Assembly (NCBI RefSeq): GCF_022539665.2
Contig: NC_081332.1
Location: 7,468,303-7,532,302 of the forward strand
DNA: 64,000 nt
From: Daphnia carinata
Lineage: Eukaryota > Arthropoda > Branchiopoda > Diplostraca > Daphniidae
Direction: 5' to 3'
Shown: positions 31,213 through 43,230 of the stretch, one piece after another
Layout of the letters: each line of letters begins with the position of its first letter
Position numbering within the stretch: position 1 is the stretch's first letter
Program-made: the position numbers and the translations under genes
Notes under the pieces: generated by a model
What the model was told of the DNA's origin: nothing
The model's input: the letters and a program-made list of their open reading frames with translations, nothing else
Databases searched by the model: none

Positions 31213-33973
31213 AAATCATTTGGGGATTAAGCAATCCTGGTTTTGAACAACACCAGAAGAAGACGATCAGGAAACTCAAGTAATACCAAAAGCGCTGCTA
31301 GGAAGGGCTAAGCGATATATTGCATAGATCAAATGAAAGATGGTTGCTCACGTACGCAGTGACACGAAACGGCTCGGCTTATCTTGAGCTATGACAAAGA
31401 TATGATTGTAAGGTTGGAATACTCCGACGTGCGGTACTGGCATGAAGTGCATCAGGAACAGTAACGTATGCTAAACAACCTAAGCTACGCGCTCTAAGTT
31501 CCCGACATGGCATTCCTTACTAAATCGCCAATATGTTCCGGTATCTGACAGTTTTAGACCGCCAGATTGCTCTAGTAAATAGGCATCTACTAAATATATT
31601 GGCGTTATCAAATACCGGGGCGTAATGGTGGTTTCGTATTGAACAGCGGCTATAGAACTTGCCATGCCGAGATCAAGTTCTGTACAAATCGTAACCATTT
31701 TAATCGTTAAACAGTGACATCTAGCGGAGGGAAGTGAGGTAAGAGGAACGCCATCTAGTGGTCAATACCACAGAATGTAATGAATTGAGTCACATGACGT
31801 TTTGACAGTAAACAAAATAAGGATTTTTAAATCACGGTATAAACCTTTTTGTTTCATCATTTGTTTAGCACCAGTAAGTAGGGAAAATTCACTTTGAATT
31901 TTGTAATTTTTTGCCAGGGTTTTGCTGAGTGAACTTGCAGTTCTGTAAAGTTATTCGAGATAACTGCAAATGGTAGTCCCAAAACCGGAAGAATTTTGTC
32001 TGTCATCTTTACTACGTGAACTTTAAAAGGCCTTGTTATACCAAAGGGCGCCAAATGGAGAAATTGGGCTTCATCAACGATTCAAGTAGTTGACATTTAC
32101 AACTAAATTGTTAATGTTTAAATTTGATTGTATTTTCTTATTCAGATTCATTGATTTTAACAGCCTGGTTGCAAACTTTTAGCCATAGCATTGCAATCAA
32201 TGTATTTATAATCCAGTCTTCAACACTCACAAATGCCAATGTACACAGTTGTTTCTACGCTGAAACGTTTAATCTGACAATGATTTGGTCAATTTTTTTT
32301 TTTTTACTGGTTGACACTTCAATTTTTTAATGTTTGATGTAAGTACCAGTGTAGATGTATTCTCGTTAGAAGTAATCGTAATGTCCTAAATGTGCTCTTC
32401 TTTGGTGAAAATGGTATTGTACGAAGCTTATCAATTATTTTTTATTTATTCCGATTTAGCAACCACTTTTCGATACTTAAAAGCGAGGACCGAATGGCAC
32501 CTACACTTGGACTGGATCGGACGGTTATTTGGTCGAATGGCTAGCGGCAATATTAAACTTTACGTAGGTTGAACTTAATTTGTCTGCTTATTTGTTGTTT
32601 GTTATTCTAAAAAACTACCCTCTTTATTCCACAGGTATTCGTTCGTGCTAATTAATCAAACTATTGCGCATATGTACGGGACGCATGAGGGTTTGTTCTA
32701 TCAACTCATAAATGATGAGGTAGCGGAAAATGGTTTATGCATTGATTTTCAGTAGATAACTTATGGGCATCATGTTTTTTTATTTTTAAATTCTGTAAGG
32801 GTATCGACGGCGTGGCGAACTCTTTCTACTTAACGCTGGTTCGTGTAGCAAGGATGGACTATACCTTCCTCTCCTGACATGGGGGGATGGATTTAGCCTT
32901 GTTGTGCCATGTATCAAGGAATAAGAAGAACACTTTGAGTCCGTCTACCATTGATTCAGAATTAAACAGCCAACCCAAACAAGTAAGCAATATTTCGCAG
33001 CAAAGAAGTCTTTTTACTTGATTTGGATTTCATATGTTCTATGTGATGAACATCATGACGAATCAAGGTGATAATCAAATTTTTTTTGCACTTAAGAAAT
33101 TTTGGTTTAATTCGAAGCATTGGTACTGGACTTGGATTCTTGACGTTTTTGATTGAACAGATTTATTCAAACTAGAAGAAGCACAGACATCGTAAGTTGG
33201 CGTTAATTAAAAAAACAATACTTCAGTTTGATGGTAAGCTTGATTAGTGGATAATTCATTAGTAACTTTTTTTACATTTTGAAAGTAAGCTTGAATGTAG
33301 GAGAAAAGTAGTGTTAGATAGTAGTGAAGCTTAGTTTCGTTTCTTGAAAATTTCGCCATCAACTGCAAGAATCGTCAATAGTAAACGTATAGTCAATCTT
33401 AACTAATAATTTAACAACTATTTTCCTGATTTTTTTTTTTTTAATACTAAGTTATTAACGGGTTTATTCCTGTTTAACATATAAAATTTTATCAAATTAT
33501 TTAAGTGTTTCAAGTGGTGACTTTAATAGCGGAAAATGCCCTAAAACATTTCCCCAACATCTTTGCGTCAAATTATATGTTAGCACCAAATACTAGCATT
33601 TAACAGTTTCAAGCATCGAATAAAAATAAGTTTCAACTTTGTATCAGGAATTTCTACTGCAGACGGTCCCCCGAACCTTATTGTCACCTATTGGTACGAT
33701 ATTCAGTTTTCTACATTGGGTTTCAGCGATCGTCCGGGGCTAGGGTAAGGTCTGTAGCAACTTACCCTTTTAATACTTCTAATGCCATAAGGTTCACTTG
33801 TAAAAGATATCAATTTTCGTAATCCTTGCTATTTATTTTGTCGGGCTTATTTTCAAGCCCTAACTTCTTTAACATCGGGAGCCGTTGAGTGAAATAGAAC
33901 TGGATACCTTACCAGTAGATGGCTATACTTTTTGATGGATCGTCTGACAGTATAAATTCATTGTTTACCACAT
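31213..33973. other. No gene seen
   Basis: AT-rich sequence. Short open frames (31480-31698, 31857-32054, 32390-32572) show no domain. No further vasa exons were recognised. Two short ATCTAGYGG motifs near 31721 and 31753 recall Tc1 end sequences but without inverted ends. Confidence 0.35.
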
Positions 33974-34560
33974 TGCAATAATCAATTCCTGTCACGTCTG
34001 ACGCAACTGGGGTGATTACCACACACAACAATAAAACAATACTGACAACGGTCAGGTTAATATCTTAATCTAATATTCTGGTATTACACAGTTATCTTTG
34101 TTAGGATCCGCCAGCCAGTCACGTCGGCTGCACGGATATAAAAAGAACGCTACTTGGGAAAGTTAAGAAGGAGACAAGGTGTGGAGTACTTACGCGGACG
34201 TCATGGCGCTGGAGAGAGCTGAAGGTACGGCGACGTCGGAAGGGGGTGGTGGTGGACTTGGGCAGAACGGGAAGTGGCGTCTCAGTTGAGGATGTTTGCA
34301 GGGCGATCAGAAGAACACGACAGTTGTAGGTGTTGAACTCAGTTTATTTCGAAGTACGTAAGAGGGTACACAAAACTCAAGCGTGGATTTAAATGTTACA
34401 CAAATAGAGTGCTACGGCACGACTAACTGGACAGCAGGTTGCAAGAATACTAAAAAAAAGGCACAGCTCAGGCGTTGGTTTTATACCGCGCTTTGGCTTG
34501 ATGACGCCAACTTGGCGTGGAACGCTAAGTTTGCGTGGGGTCATCGCAACAGAGCCAGAA
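33974..34560 (-). repeat. Solo LTR related to the Gypsy-1 LTR
   Basis: It shares with 9945-10480 the end TGCAATAATCAA, the block GTCACGTCTGACGCAACTGG, the donor-like GTAAGT (34193-34188) after an ATG, the block GGCACAGCTCAGGCGT, and the TATA/palindrome region. No internal element sequence adjoins it, so recombination between LTRs is the simplest history. The right boundary is approximate. Confidence 0.6.
34479..34535 (-). promoter_or_regulatory. Solo LTR promoter: TATA and palindromes
   Basis: The reverse-strand TATAAAA (34485-34479) is preceded by CGCTAAGTTTGCG (34535-34523) and CGCCAACTTGGCG (34517-34505). In the Gypsy-1 LTR the same positions are CGCTAAAGTTAGCG, so both arms of the palindrome changed together in CGCCAACTTGGCG. 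Confidence 0.5.
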
Positions 34561-35771
34561 TGTTACGCGAAACGTGAGGTCGACTGATTTATGTCCTGTC
34601 GTTGACCCCACGTCATGCGAAGAAAGGGTAATAAAAAACGAAACAAGAGGCGAAAGAGTCAAGTGGGGGAGAAGGGGGGGGGGGGGCAAACGCAACATGA
34701 GAAATAGAACACATAATCTAACTAACTTATTTAACTTTAAAGTTTTATCGGGAGTTCTTACAACATGTAAGCTTGCAGCATTTTTGTTATGCTGGCATGT
34801 AATCTAAATTTTGTAATTTTAGGTGATGGCATTCGCGTTACGTTTAAGTCAAGATCTACTCTACAATGGGATAAATTTTTCGTAGAATAAGTATCTCCGA
34901 GAGCTATGTGTTGCAGTATCATGCTGATGGTAAAAGGTGTATTCAATTTTTAATAACTTTTGAATTTTCTTCTCTGTATGTGCAGTGACGTGACAGTACT
35001 GGTTGGTGGTGTTATCTAGGGATAAACCTTTCCATTTTCCCATCCAATCTGTAAGACAGCTCTGATTGTTTGCATAACTACAGCAATATTCCCTGCATAA
35101 CAAAGGGAATGTTCTCATTTTCTTTAGTGAACTGTTCCCTGTTCAGTTCTTATTGCCATTTTTGGCAATCGAAGAGGCCCAAGAAGAATATTGATTTTCT
35201 ACCAGACTGCCATTCTGCCAAAGATGTCTTCGTAAGCGATTCGGTATTTGATTGATGGTTTAGAGATCATGGGTTTATTAAATAAAACATCTTTAATTAC
35301 AGAAAGGAAGGTTCCAAATGATAAGCCCATCAGTATCGTGAAAACGATATGGATATTTTGGTCCAACCCTCACACATGGTGTGTTCCAAGTTAAGTGCGT
35401 AGGTGAATTCTCATGGAAAATGTGATCCAAGCCTCCCATGTAACGGTATTTGTTTCATTTAAAGCGAAGCACAAAAATTGGTTCACATCTATTCTGTGGT
35501 CACATTTTACCTTGATCTTAATTTCTCTTTCATTCCAGTCTCCTTGATGACATTTTGCAGCTAACCGTAAAAGATGTCCAGCCATTATATTTCCCTGTTT
35601 AAGAATAGAAGACGAAAAGAGATGCTAAATTTTCAAAGAACGCTACTCAGACGACACGGCTAATTGCTGATTCATCCCGAACAGTAAAGAGTTTTATTCT
35701 CTTAAATTCAAGTGCATATCTGGGCTCCCTTCTTTCTGTGGCCCCGTTTCCCCTAAATTTCTAATAAGCCC
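34561..35771. other. No gene resolved
   Basis: A G-run (34676-34686) and AT-rich DNA. A stretch at about 34823-34920 after a TTTTAG acceptor-like site reads LSQDLLYNGINF and has a stop; it may be an eroded exon but I cannot name it. Confidence 0.3.
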
Positions 35772-36059
35772 GTAGGGGGGTCATGCCCCTACTGTGATCA
35801 GCAGTTAAAGGTTGTGAGTGCGCTGTCCGGAAAGGGGACGTGGGGGTCCCCCTGGCTCGATGATATCTTTTTGAGGGTCTTGGGGCTACCCACATATCCG
35901 AATAACGGTTAATCGCTCACGTGAAAACTTGTCCTTATCATCACTCTTCATCCTTTTCCGGCTTCTCTTAGCCACGCACCGGGTAATCTCCCCGGTGAGT
36001 CAACTAAGGTAGGGGGAGACTCTACTCATGTGGTAGAGTTTTCTCCTACCTTAGTTGAC
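35772..36059. ncRNA. Cluster of GC-rich hairpins ending in a long palindrome
   Basis: Four inverted repeats follow each other: GTAGGGG/CCCCTAC (35772-35792), GGGGAC/GTCCCC (35834-35851), CACCGGG/CCCGGTG (35977-35997), and a 61-nt palindrome at 35999-36059 with arms GTCAACTAAGGTAGG / CCTACCTTAGTTGAC. The stems stand out in AT-rich DNA. A structured transcript or a foldback element is possible; no known RNA family is claimed. Confidence 0.35.
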
Positions 36060-36198
36060 ACAAAAAAATTTTACATCAATAAAAATTGTTTTTTTTTTAA
36101 TTCAAAAATCTTTTTACTTATTTTGTCTTTCTTGTACCTTATTTTATACGTCTACATGTAATCCGCATGAGGTATTTCTTCATTTATCTTTTGCTGAT

Positions 36199-36268
36199 AT
36201 GCATCATTCTGGGATTCGAACCTCAGACATTTCATATCTCAGTCGAACGCTCTACCATTGAGCCACTG
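36199..36268 (-). ncRNA. tRNA-like sequence (degenerate)
   Basis: The reverse strand has a box A/D-arm (GGCTCAATGGTAGAGC) and a box B/T-loop (GGTTCGAATCC) at tRNA spacing. The acceptor stem does not pair and the T stem has mismatches, so it is a tRNA pseudogene or the head of a SINE rather than a working tRNA. Confidence 0.4.
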
Positions 36269-36364
36269 TTAACCATACAGACAATAATTCCCATTTGAAA
36301 GCGTATCGACTTATCCACTACAAACAAAGGTATTAAGGAAGAAATTACATATTTGTATACGTTG

Positions 36365-36432
36365 TAGATGGCTCAATGGTAAAGTATTAAACTGATACGC
36401 TGGAGGTCTAGGGTTCGATCCCCAATCCAGTT
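36365..36432 (+). ncRNA. tRNA-like sequence (degenerate), opposite strand
   Basis: The plus strand reads GGCTCAATGGTAAAGTA then GGTTCGATCCC, again box A and box B at about tRNA spacing. The D-arm stem is broken and no acceptor stem forms. It faces away from the copy at 36199-36268 on the other strand. Confidence 0.35.
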
Positions 36433-36582
36433 CATGAAAATACTCTCATAAATAAAAACAAACTTTATTTAAAAATCTAACACATTTTTTATTGTCCCTC
36501 CATCCTCCCACAAATCCTCCACTTACATTCACATCTTACAACACAACACAATACAAGACATACATAAATAACTAACTAACAG

Positions 36583-36892
36583 GTTGGCTGCCACGCCACT
36601 AAATTTACATTAATTACGTCGCTATCGGAAGGATAGCGACCAAGGGGGACTTGCCCGCTGACAAGTCCGGGCTGACATGATGATGGAGACCGTTGTGGGA
36701 ACGCACACCCCAGGTCTCCACCACACATCGGACAAAGGGAGTCCCTCTGGTGCGTTGCCTAATTGCCTTTCGGCGAATCTTGGGCAGTGGCAACTACTCC
36801 ACCTCATGACAGATAGGCCATGAGGCAGAACAGCGCGGCCCGTCCCTATATAGCTAAAAAAAAAAGGGGAGCAAACGGGCGTGGCAGCCAAC
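36583..36892. mobile_element. 310-bp segment with 15-bp inverted ends and internal hairpins
   Basis: The ends GTTGGCTGCCACGCC and GGCGTGGCAGCCAAC are a perfect 15-bp inverted repeat. Inside are GTCGCTATC/GATAGCGAC (36618-36640), GGACTTG/CAAGTCC (36647-36668), GGAGACC/GGTCTCC (36685-36719) and CCTCATG/CATGAGG (36802-36825), all perfect. It could be a MITE, or a structured non-coding element such as a retroelement untranslated region. No clear target duplication was found. Confidence 0.45.
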
Positions 36893-36954
36893 GTGTAAAT
36901 TAGTACTACACAATTACACAATAAAAAAATACAACGATACCACAAAGACCAGGC

Positions 36955-37130
36955 GATGACGTGGCGACCACGAGGCGACGGGCGAGGCGATGATGGCGCG
37001 ACGGGCGAAGAGAAGACGTGGCGACCGGGCGAGAAGGTGACGTGGCGACGGGAAAGGCGAAGACGGGGCGACGGGCGAGGCGAAGACGGGGCGACGGGCG
37101 AGGCGACGACGGGCGAGGCGACGAAGTGGG
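36955..37130. repeat. GC-rich minisatellite
   Basis: Degenerate tandem copies of GGCGACGGGCGAGGCGAAGAC-like units of about 24 bp, conspicuous against the AT-rich surroundings. Open frames across it are repetitive Arg/Pro/Ser translations, not genes. Confidence 0.75.
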
Positions 37131-37606
37131 AAATATAAGATTGTTGTTGTAACCAAACGTTGAAAGCAATTCGACTTACTTCTGCTGTCCGAAGACTGAA
37201 AAGACTGTAGGGCCAGCAAATAGGCAGCAGACAGCTAAGAGTTGGCAGTTCTATGGTTGAATGTTCAATTTAAATAAAAAGGCAAACTATATGAGGCAGA
37301 AGAAAAATTTAAAATACCAGTAGAAATTGTGTTGAGGTACATGTCTATGTCTGTTGGTAGGCTAGGTCGAGATTACAACTGCCGAAATGACTGTTGTTAC
37401 AGCTGATACTGCAACGAAGATGAATATGGTGCACTACTCAGATCACGATTAACAGTAGACCATGAGTGGTTAAAGAGTAGAAGAATGATATTATGGTATT
37501 CCTACCCATAGGATTTGCATCTTTGGTGACATTCCTCAACAGGACGTATTCTTTACAAACGAAGTTTCATGAGCTAAACCTTAGAAGCAAAATCCGTCAA
37601 TGAGAT

Positions 37607-40030
37607 TCTTTTTTTTTTTTTTCTTTCTTTCTTAAGGTGCCTCCCGTGTGGCGTTGCCATATCGAGAGCGGGTCGTCCTAGGAGACCGAAATTGGCACCG
37701 GGAAATTGCTCGGAAAAGTGGGATGATTTTGAATTAGATTAGCAGCGTTTGTGGAGTCCTGATTTCCAGAAGAAATTTAAAACCAAGTCCCTGATCTTGA
37801 ATTTGGCGAGGTTGTCACAAACTTGCGGTGGATGTAGGAGATTGGATAGGTTCAACTGAAGTTTTAACTCCGAGAGGAAGCTTTTTAGTTCCTCTCTTTC
37901 GGCAGCGAGGTGGGGACACTCAATAATTAGATGTGAGGGAGTCTCTTTCACAGGGCAGCCATAGCTGCAGTATGGGGATACAGAGGGATCAAATAACGAA
38001 ACGCGGGCGTTTAAACGTAGCCGGTTCGACCGGAGTTTGTGAAGAATGCTGTTTCTGACTCTGTTAGGGTGCACCAACCAGGGTTCTGGGTGAATGGAGT
38101 TCCTAGGGTGAGAAGCAAAGAAGTCATGGTGACTCGCAAGGTATAGAGACATCAGCTTGGACCATGCTATGCGAAAAACATTTAGGGCGAGTTTAGGTGA
38201 GTCGACGAGATCGATTTTTTCGCAGTTAGGATCCGTTCTTGCGTCGTTTGCCAGACGATCCACTAATTCATTTTCTGGAATGCCTACATGGCTTGGAATC
38301 CAGTAGAGAATAACTTTGGAGCCGGCAGAAGAGCTGGTTAAGGCCCTGTTCCGAATCTTGACCACCAGTTCGTTTGAAGGGTGTAGAGCATTGATGGCGG
38401 AGATGGCACTGAGTGAGTCCGAGAAGATCCGGATTAGCTGCGCCGGGCCGTTGTCAGCGTGTTCAATGGCCTTTAGAATAGCCAACAATTTAGCTGTGAA
38501 GATGTTCGTATCACTAGAAAGTTTCCAGGCTTTTTTCACTTGAGAATTTGGGCAGTAGATGGCGCATGCTGTTGAGTTGTTTTCGAAGTCACGGGAGCCA
38601 TCTGTGAAGACGCTTACCGTACTAGAACTGGCGTTGTTTTGCGTAAACAGTGCTCGAAAGAGTAGTCTGGTGAACGTTGGATTTTCAAGAGCATTGTTTT
38701 TCGAGATTGGGAGTATAAATGTAGGTATTTTCGGCATCAACCATGGAGGATTTAGCAGATTTTCGGGAAAACTAACGGAGGTAAACAGGGAAACTTTTAA
38801 AGCTAACAGTTGGAACTTGCACAACACAACACTTGGGGTACTTCTGGTGTTCCATAAGGTGAGGCTAGAGTAAGTACTTTTCGCACTATCATAAAAAGGG
38901 TTCTTTGGTTTACTTTGCAGCTTTATGAGGTAAAGGCAGGCTAACCATTCACATCTGCAATGAATGGGGGTTATGCCTGTGTCCAGCCACAGATGTGCAC
39001 GAGGAGTGGAGTTTGGAGCCAGAAGGATTGCACGAAGAATTGAGTTTTGGATTGTATCCAGCTTCCTGGTAAGGGGAGATCTGCCCTGAAGGATACTTAG
39101 GTAAGAATAGTCTACAATGCTTCTTACTAATGCTGTGTACAGATTGACCAGGAGTTTGGGTTTCAGGTTCAGATTCTTCCTAACCAGGATTTTGAAGAAG
39201 TTTGCTCTTCGAGAAACCTTTGTAACTAAATCTTGCAGATGTTGGTTCCAGTTGAGCTTACGGTCAAAGGTGATACCCAGGAATTTGCCATGACTGACGG
39301 CAGGGATACTCTCACTGTTAAAGGTCAGATGGAGAGGGACGTAGTTCTTAATTCTTCTGCTGAACGATATGGAGAAACACTTGGACACAGAGATTTGGAA
39401 TCTCCAGGTAGCACACCATCTTTCAAATTTTCTTATTGCAGTTTCTAGCCTTTTTCGGGCTTTGCTTCTTAGGGAGTGAGTGCAGCGGGCTGAGATGTCA
39501 TCCGCGAACATTTTGACGATAACGCCTAAATTGTTTTTCGGGTTCCTACACAAGGGGAAGTCACGGGTCATGATAGTGAAGAGAATGGGGCCCAGTACTG
39601 AGCCTTGGGGAACTCCGACGGAGATGATTTTGGCATGTGACAGTGTACTGTCTAGTTTGACCCGAACCTTCCGCTGTAGCAGGAAGTTCAGGAGCCATTT
39701 GAGGATGTTCCCTGTAACTCGCGCTTGACTTATTTTGAAGAGCAGCCCGGGTAGCCACACCAGGTCGTAAGCTTTTTTAATGTCTAGAAAGACGCAGTGA
39801 GTTTCTTTTTTCTTGTTGAAGCCCGAGGTGACGGCATTCTCCAAATCCCATAGGTGGTCGTGTGTGGAACAGCCCTTACGAAATCCTGCTTGGCTTGAGG
39901 GGAGTATGTTGTAGTGCTCGAGGTGGCAATGAGATTCTGATAACAAAACATTAGTCCTATACCTCTCAATGAGCACTCGTATAGTTTTATGAATGCAACG
40001 TAGTAGGTTGCTAACAGTTTTTTGGTTTGT
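37607..40030 (-). mobile_element. 5'-truncated LINE (RNase H-bearing clade)
   Basis: The reverse strand carries a pol ORF end, a ~100-bp 3' UTR and an A-rich tail (plus-strand T run at 37608-37622 with CTTTCTTT just after). The element lacks ORF1 and endonuclease, as usual for incomplete target-primed reverse transcription. No target duplication could be fixed. Confidence 0.8.
37739..39976 (-). CDS. LINE pol fragment: reverse transcriptase plus RNase H
   Basis: The frame is open for 745 codons and is open further upstream to about 40030; the listed start is only a GTG inside the RT, not a real initiation codon. RT motifs: ILPSSQAGFRKGCSTHDHL, VFLDIKKAYDLVW, SVGVPQGSVLGPILF and the polymerase box MFADDISARC. 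RNase H follows near residues 465-600 (VFTDGSRDF... then IFSDSLSAISAINAL and YWIPSHVGIPENELVD). A Cys/His element CSYGCPVKETPSHLIIEC (CX3CX7HX4C) sits near the C-terminus. RT plus RNase H places it in the I-group of non-LTR elements; the exact clade is not assigned. All visible active-site residues are intact, so the copy is young despite truncation. Confidence 0.85.
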   Translation of the reverse strand: MLIERYRTNVLLSESHCHLEHYNILPSSQAGFRKGCSTHDHLWDLENAVTSGFNKKKETHCVFLDIKKAYDLVWLPGLLFKISQARVTGNILKWLLNFLLQRKVRVKLDSTLSHAKIISVGVPQGSVLGPILFTIMTRDFPLCRNPKNNLGVIVKMFADDISARCTHSLRSKARKRLETAIRKFERWCATWRFQISVSKCFSISFSRRIKNYVPLHLTFNSESIPAVSHGKFLGITFDRKLNWNQHLQDLVTKVSRRANFFKILVRKNLNLKPKLLVNLYTALVRSIVDYSYLSILQGRSPLTRKLDTIQNSILRAILLAPNSTPRAHLWLDTGITPIHCRCEWLACLYLIKLQSKPKNPFYDSAKSTYSSLTLWNTRSTPSVVLCKFQLLALKVSLFTSVSFPENLLNPPWLMPKIPTFILPISKNNALENPTFTRLLFRALFTQNNASSSTVSVFTDGSRDFENNSTACAIYCPNSQVKKAWKLSSDTNIFTAKLLAILKAIEHADNGPAQLIRIFSDSLSAISAINALHPSNELVVKIRNRALTSSSAGSKVILYWIPSHVGIPENELVDRLANDARTDPNCEKIDLVDSPKLALNVFRIAWSKLMSLYLASHHDFFASHPRNSIHPEPWLVHPNRVRNSILHKLRSNRLRLNARVSLFDPSVSPYCSYGCPVKETPSHLIIECPHLAAEREELKSFLSELKLQLNLSNLLHPPQVCDNLAKFKIRDLVLNFFWKSGLHKRC

Positions 40031-43000
40031 CAGCTGACATAGTTGATTAAAAGACGTGTACCATAAACACCAAGCATTCTGTGGGCTTCACTTCTAAAAC
40101 ACACTCAGGGATGAAAACGTACAGAAGCACCATTAGTTTTTCTTAAGTTTTCCATTGGAATATGACATATTTAACAGAAACTTTCGAACACAGCTTTCAC
40201 CGTTCACACTTAGTCAGCAAGTAAATAGTGACACAGCAGCGTCATCTTGTTTTCCAATTAACAACCGAAAAATTCATCAAAATTGAAAATATTGCTTTTT
40301 TGAGACGGGAACTGCATTGATGTGAACTCTTTAAACATACTTTTAGATCGTGAATCACTCACACACAATCACATTTTTTCACTGACTTTTATTTATTTAT
40401 CCAAAAACCTAGATATTTCTAGGAAAATACATGATTTGGGTTCACAGTTCAACAAGGATGCTGATTGCGCTTCACACACATCTAGAAATTTCGCAAGTTG
40501 ACGTATCTCTGGATTGTTAGCTAGTCAACATCTGCATGATAATACACTTTTCTTTTTTTTGAACAGCTGCAATGGTATTTCGGTCATAAGTTCCACGGAA
40601 AAATTTCTCCATTGAGGCAAGAACGCCAATTGTGCGTTATCTTGTGCCTATTTTCAATTAAATGGATACGCCGTCACTTTTCTGATCGGAAGAGCTCACT
40701 TTGGCCTGGAATATTGTTTTGAATGGTGTAATTAGTATACATTGCATACATTAAATTGGATCAATTACTTTTTGGCATACGTTCAATTGTGTGAGGCTGT
40801 CAAACCGTCGACAGGCGGTATCTAAAGGAGGAAATCAGCTACGAGCTTGCGGACTCTAAACAAACGCAAAACTAATAAAAAATTATAAAGATAGCCTGAA
40901 ACCAAATTGTAAAGAAAATTAATTTTAGTTTCCAGCACTTCATCAATCAAACATCGTCAACGTTGGCACAGGTGATTTTTCCATGTTCATTGTTTCAGGT
41001 CACCAATTTCTACTATATGATTCAAGAGGAAATGAGGTTACACGAACAGAAAATTAACCATACAATTCAACTGATAGATAAAAACACCATGATGCGTGGA
41101 AGTGAAATACACCACATCACAACTGTTAAAACTGTCAGAACATTCACCACCCATGCAAAACATTTTCTGATTCATTGATCTTCATCACCTAGCCTATACC
41201 ACGAAAACCAAACACAATTAGTGCATAACGTTTTGCTGATGAAAGCTAACATATACCTGACAAATTTACTGCAGACCAGCAATTCCTGATGGACTCCCAC
41301 ACAACATTCCAGATAAACAAAACAGTAGTTATTCCTAAACAAACATCTTGCAATAGTGGTCAATATAATGCAGTAACTGGTAAACATAAAATCTCACATG
41401 AACAACAAATGTGAACGGAACCATTCGAAAATGAGGTAAACAATTTCAAAAATGAATTTGCACAAAAAGGATTTTAACTAAAACACTACCAGAGAACGAA
41501 GTTTTTCCTTCCACCTTTTCCTAATTTTAAAATCAATTAAAGAAACATAATTGTTAAGCAAATCTCACTGTGTACCTTTTTGTTGGTTGAATTTGGGAAT
41601 GGCTTACTAGTTGGAATAAGTTTTTTTCTTTTACCCCAGATTTGCTTTCCGGGCAGCGCACTTCCAACTTTTTCTGCTGATCACAGTATCTGCATGACCC
41701 GCTGCAGAATTATCGCAAGTGAAGAGGAAATCGGGTCACAGATACAAAGGGGCACAGGTACACGTTTATTTTCTTTAAATACCATAACGAGTGAAATAAA
41801 CGAATCCGAAGAGCTTCGGTAATCATTCCAACTACCATAATTTTTTTGGCACTGAGCCTCCGTCAATTTTCTTTCCCAATCCTTTATAATTAAGAATCTG
41901 CCTTTAGAAAAATAAAACAAGAATCAGTGTAAATTTCTTGTCAATTGAATTACCTAAAACTGTGGAATCCTAGAGACATAATATTCTACAAACTCTTTGA
42001 ATCCCTTGAAAGCAGAAAAATTTCTGCTAAAAGGTCCACGTTAGCCAGATACAGGTCAACTGGTACTTCCTTTTCGACTGGCATTGGCAGTGATAAATAA
42101 CAAGTAGGATCAAATGCAACTGAGACCTCATCAGACCCCATACAAACCAAAGCCAATTTCAATACCCAACTAAAGAGATCTACTACTACAGAATCTATCT
42201 GTATTCTACTTATGATAAAATACCCAACATTCATGTGCAGCTTCCTGAAAAATAAAATGAGTTGGAACACAAGTGAACCTTGCTAATAAAAATTTGTAGC
42301 TATTTCACCTATATTTTGTCAGTGTCCATCGATGCAAGACTTCTTCAAAATCGGATTCAGATGTTCGTCTAAGCCCACCCCAGAACAACGTAGAGTAGTT
42401 CTCGCGAAGCAGGGTGCTGGTATCCGGGAAACTGCAGAGCAAATCTACCGACTTGCAACTTACCCAATTCAAAATCGTTACGATGCACAAGTTAAAAACC
42501 TAGCTTTTACAAAGCAAGTAAATGGTATACCTTAAATACACTCGAAGGTAATGCATGGTCACCTTGGTAAGGTGTCCGCCAGACCACATCGTTCGTACAA
42601 GATGGCGCCGAGCATTTGCATTTCCTCCCTTGGATTTCACCTACAAAAATAAAGGTCTACCACGTTCGGCTGCCGTGATATAACTAGCCGCTACGACGCC
42701 ATGATAAATGTGGCCATCAGCAGCTCAGCTCAGCACAGCACCTGGGCCACCTAGCGACTAGCCCCCTACGAGCCTAAAGCAAATATTTTGTTTGAGAAAT
42801 AAGACTTTAATTGAATAAAAAAAAAATTTTTTAATGGGATGGGAAGAAAAAAAAATCTAGGTATTGAAATAAACCACAAAAAAAACACAGAAAGACTAAG
42901 AACTTAATCTAATTAATTCAATGTGCGTTGGTTCGTACGATGTTTCGTCGACTGGATCATTCGCAACAACGTGACTTTTCTAATAACTTATACATCTACT

Positions 43001-43230
43001 TACTAATGCCATCAACTTTCGTTTTTCAAAATACGGAATTACATGACATCACGTATTTTACCGCCTGCTCCCTCCGAGACTCTTACGGCGCTATACACCA
43101 TTTTTATTAAAATCTTTTGGTTATGGGGAACTTACTGAACAATGAGTCGTGTAATTTATTGTTTCCAATCTATTTTACAAAAGCCAAGCCACTACCTGTA
43201 TGCACCATCATTGACGAGAGCGGTAGGTTG
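40031..43230. other. Intergenic, no gene resolved
   Basis: AT-rich host-like DNA with short open frames (41681-41920, 41986-42270, 42332-42535) that I could not match to any family or join into a gene. The reverse-strand AATAAA at 43160-43155 is 71 nt after the POLD1 stop and is its probable polyadenylation signal. Confidence 0.4.

Noticed and set aside
36199-36432. Two functional tRNA genes
   Set aside because: Boxes A and B are present but acceptor stems do not pair and arms are mismatched.
36906-37219. Pro/Arg/Ser-rich open frames on the minus strand
   Set aside because: Produced by the GC-rich minisatellite; frame and content follow the repeat.
41986-42270. Possible conserved protein on the minus strand
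   Set aside because: Composition looks protein-like in part but I could not match it to a family or to splice sites in phase.
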